This document shows positions 62,049 through 64,000 of a stretch of DNA of 64,000 bases, in pieces. Source of the DNA: Vibrio sp. 10N (GTDB taxonomy: Bacteria; Pseudomonadota; Gammaproteobacteria; Enterobacterales; Vibrionaceae); contig NZ_BTPM01000002.1 in assembly GCF_036245475.1 (NCBI RefSeq), forward strand, positions 1,488,001 through 1,552,000, written 5' to 3'. The notes beneath the pieces were generated by a model, which made no database searches, had not been told where the DNA came from, and was given only the letters and a program-made list of their open reading frames with translations. Both the position numbers and the translations under genes were made by a program. How positions within the stretch are numbered: the first letter of the stretch is position 1; the number at the start of each line of letters is the position of its first letter.

Positions 62049-63266
62049 TTACCCTTGATTCAGTGAAGCCCAGTTGCTGTGCAATACTCTTTCTAACTCT
62101 AGTGCACTTTTTTGAACAGCGTCTTGAGCAACCGCCAACGTTTTCTTGCCACCTTCAAAATCAGACGCGGTCAAGTCGAAAACCGTACTGTAGGTGTCAG
62201 CACAAGTCTCAAATGCACGGCTTCTTGGGATGGTGGCCATCATCACTTGGTCGCCAAGTAAGTAGTTCATTTCTGTAAGAACCGACACTTGTTTCTTGTT
62301 GTCATCTTCAAACATGGTAGGCATCAAACGAACGAACTCTAGACCTTTCCAGTCTTCTGGAAACATCTCATAAACCGTTGGCAAATGCTGGAAGAAGTTG
62401 ACTGTAGATGCCCAGTCAAGGCGCTTAGCGGCACATGGAATAAGCAATGCGTTCGATGCGTACATCGCATTCCATACTAATGGATCCACGTGAGGGCCGG
62501 TATCTATCATGATGACATCGAAATCTTCAGCAATCTTGTCGATCAACTTCTCTTTCAGAAGTTTAACGATGTCGAGAGATTGGCTTTGCGACAGGGTTTG
62601 CCATGCTTCAGCGTTGAACATTGCATCTTCTGGAAATGCAGATACAGTCTTAAGGTTTGGATATTGCGTTGGCAGCAGTACGTTGCGACGCAGAAACTCT
62701 AAGTCAATCTTGGTTCCTTCTGGGACATTCTCCAACATAACGTCAACCGCAGAGTAAATGTTCTCATGATCAGCAACGCTGATTTGCGGGTTTAGAAACA
62801 GTCGAAGTGAACCTTGTGGATCAAGGTCAATAAGACAGATACGGTAACGCTTATCGAGGTTTAACGCCATGCATGCTGCTAGGTGAACCGCACTCATTGA
62901 CTTACCCGTACCACCTTTCTGGTTCTGTACGTTAATAATCCAAGGCTTATTGTTAGCGCTATTCTTGCGTTCGTGGAACTTAGGGACACCAGCCGCATCC
63001 ATCAACATATGCGCTTCTTGAAGCGATATAGAATAGTGATTGGCATTGTTTTTTGTAAACTGATGACCGCCCTGCTCCATTTTACTGATGGCATCATCTA
63101 GCTTTCTGCGAGTTAGGCCAGAGCGAGTTTCCATCATCGCTTTTGACATCGCAGGGAAGTGATCATCACTTCGTTCTTCCAATACGATTTCGATACGATC
63201 CGCTTGCACTTGCTGAGTTTGCTCTGCAAGTTGGTAGAGATTATCTATTGTTTGTTCTCTTTTCAT
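62049..63266 (-). CDS. parA2: ParA2, chromosome II partition ATPase
   Basis: 405 residues, the long (type Ia) form: an N-terminal DNA-binding domain of about 105 residues with an HTH-like segment (LTRRKLDDAISKMEQGGHQF), then the deviant Walker ATPase NQKGGTGKSMSAVHLA (about 114-129), Walker A' LIDLDPQGSL and Walker B VIMIDTGPH. Type Ia ParAs act both as partition motor on the nucleoid and as repressor of their own operon. An inverted repeat 33 bases upstream is a likely operator. Confidence 0.95.
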   Translation of the reverse strand: MKREQTIDNLYQLAEQTQQVQADRIEIVLEERSDDHFPAMSKAMMETRSGLTRRKLDDAISKMEQGGHQFTKNNANHYSISLQEAHMLMDAAGVPKFHERKNSANNKPWIINVQNQKGGTGKSMSAVHLAACMALNLDKRYRICLIDLDPQGSLRLFLNPQISVADHENIYSAVDVMLENVPEGTKIDLEFLRRNVLLPTQYPNLKTVSAFPEDAMFNAEAWQTLSQSQSLDIVKLLKEKLIDKIAEDFDVIMIDTGPHVDPLVWNAMYASNALLIPCAAKRLDWASTVNFFQHLPTVYEMFPEDWKGLEFVRLMPTMFEDDNKKQVSVLTEMNYLLGDQVMMATIPRSRAFETCADTYSTVFDLTASDFEGGKKTLAVAQDAVQKSALELERVLHSNWASLNQG

Positions 63267-63298
63267 ACCTAAGTTCCAACCAAGTAACCTAATTGTTT

Positions 63299-63319
63299 AT
63301 GTACAGCAATATCGTACAT
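63299..63319. promoter_or_regulatory. Inverted repeat upstream of parA2, candidate autoregulatory operator
   Basis: ATGTAC-N9-GTACAT lies 33-53 bases upstream of the parA2 start, where a type Ia ParA repressor would be expected to bind. Role is inference. Confidence 0.5.
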
Positions 63320-63486
63320 TCTCAAGAAAAAGCTGTCCACTCATCTACATAGAATATTTACATTAATTTGACCCTTATCTAGCTCTATGATGATTAATTG
63401 CGCAAAGTATCACCAAATAACGATATTTATTCACTGATAATTAACCCGTCAAACCACCAACTTTAAAAGTGTTACAGCGTCACTCA

Positions 63487-63499
63487 TTTACAATGTAAA
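63487..63499. other. parS2 centromere site between parA2 and the origin iterons
   Basis: TTTACAATGTAAA, a perfect core with A at the variable centre. Confidence 0.9.
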
Positions 63500-63519
63500 G
63501 CGAAGACTCCTCGGAACGA

Positions 63520-64000
63520 TACTCTTCAGACGATAAATTACGGTCATTGTGAGATAGATCGTAAACACGAATCGACGGACTGAGATAACTTGCCTCTCAG
63601 TTCGTAAACCTACCTACAGCACATTACAACTTGTTATAAATCTGATCGGCAACACTAGAACTAGGAACAATGATCAAGGAGTTGCCTTGATCATTGTTTC
63701 GAAAGGAAGCTGAAACAAGAAAGCATGATCAAGGAATTATTAAACAATGAGCCTTCACTAGAACTGTGAGATGGATGATCATAACTAACGGAACCATGAT
63801 CAAGTGAATAAGGCGTTCGGAAGCATGTAAATTCCCGAATAGATTACGGCTTAAGTCCCGCGAATCAATGGATGAACAGCAAAATGGGTCTAAGAAATAC
63901 CAAAATCGAACGACGATGCAATATTATGGCTAAACTCTTGATCATCGTTCCGCGCCAAACGTCGTAAACTCAAATAATCATTTGAAATAACCACCGATGA
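63520..64000. other. Origin-side region of chromosome II with RctB-type iterons
   Basis: No gene is seen from parA2 to the window edge (734 bases). ATGATCAAG-type 12-mers, each with a Dam GATC, occur at 63670-63680, 63685-63694 (inverted), 63725-63735, 63796-63806 and 63935-63945 (inverted, exact ATGATCAAGAG); 63775-63785 is degenerate. TTACG/CGTAA pairs (63539-63565) may belong to the second class of RctB site. No DnaA box TTATCCACA is visible, so the minimal origin and rctB probably lie just beyond 64000. Confidence 0.75.
63666..63698. repeat. Head-to-head pair of RctB-type iterons forming a 14-base inverted repeat
   Basis: AACAATGATCAAGG, a 5-base spacer (AGTTG), then the exact reverse complement. 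The arms carry two GATC methylation sites. Confidence 0.85.

Noticed and set aside
63520..64000. Calling the complete minimal chromosome II origin
   Set aside because: No DnaA box of the TTATCCACA type and no rctB are visible before the window ends, so only the iteron-bearing side can be claimed.

Overview
This window is from the secondary chromosome (chromosome II) of a Vibrio or a close relative. The right end holds a chromosome-II-type partition operon (parB2 and parA2, minus strand), beside perfect copies of the chromosome II centromere parS2 (TTTACANTGTAAA). Next to it are iteron-like sites of the RctB 12-mer type (ATGATCAAGRN) running to the edge of the window, so the sequence stops inside or just before the chromosome II origin. 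PopT/DUF368, TmcA, YegD and a SoxR/MFS pair also fit Vibrionaceae. Species cannot be assigned from this alone.

Layout. 1-9 kb: msrQ, a Ser-hydrolase lipoprotein overlapping a membrane-anchored helical-repeat protein, and an AraC regulator divergent from a ureohydrolase plus PLP-decarboxylase pair, then popT. 9-15.2 kb: a tandemly duplicated module (small periplasmic PstS-like protein + outer-membrane beta-barrel, twice) divergent from a hybrid histidine kinase. 15.3-16 kb: DUF445 protein. 16.2-41.3 kb: a large polysaccharide-utilisation region that reads as a sulfated-rhamnose polymer (ulvan-type) locus. It has a KdgR-like IclR regulator, a secreted beta-helix protein, an Na+/solute symporter, FucO-type reductase, TauE/SafE exporter, a translationally coupled operon ending in an anaerobic sulfatase maturase, a Cys-type sulfatase, rhaM-rhaD-rhaA-rhaB, two secreted beta-propeller proteins resembling ulvan lyases of two classes, a KdgM porin, a second rhamnulokinase, an AraC regulator and a GH88 unsaturated glucuronyl hydrolase. 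41.4-48.7 kb: SnoaL-like protein, two divergent AraC regulators, a MATE pump, and a LysR regulator divergent from a secreted alkylsulfatase. 48.8-58.6 kb: yegD, a thioesterase, an IS1182-type element inserted in a terminator, lpd, a lipoprotein, soxR with an amber-interrupted MFS gene, and a FapA/DUF342 protein. 58.8-64 kb: parS2 cluster, tmcA, parB2, parA2 and the origin-side iterons.

How the carbohydrate genes could work together (inference): the secreted propeller lyases cut the polymer to unsaturated uronyl-rhamnose-sulfate oligomers. The KdgM porin takes these across the outer membrane, GH88 removes the unsaturated uronate, and the sulfatase (activated by the radical-SAM maturase) removes sulfate, which TauE may export. 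RhaM/A/B/D convert rhamnose to dihydroxyacetone phosphate and lactaldehyde, and FucO reduces the lactaldehyde. A GCAAAAAW-type motif sits at comparable distance upstream of five of these genes and may be the operator of the local AraC regulator.

No tRNA, rRNA or CRISPR array was recognised. Gene calls rest on translated motifs and remembered families; no database search was run.
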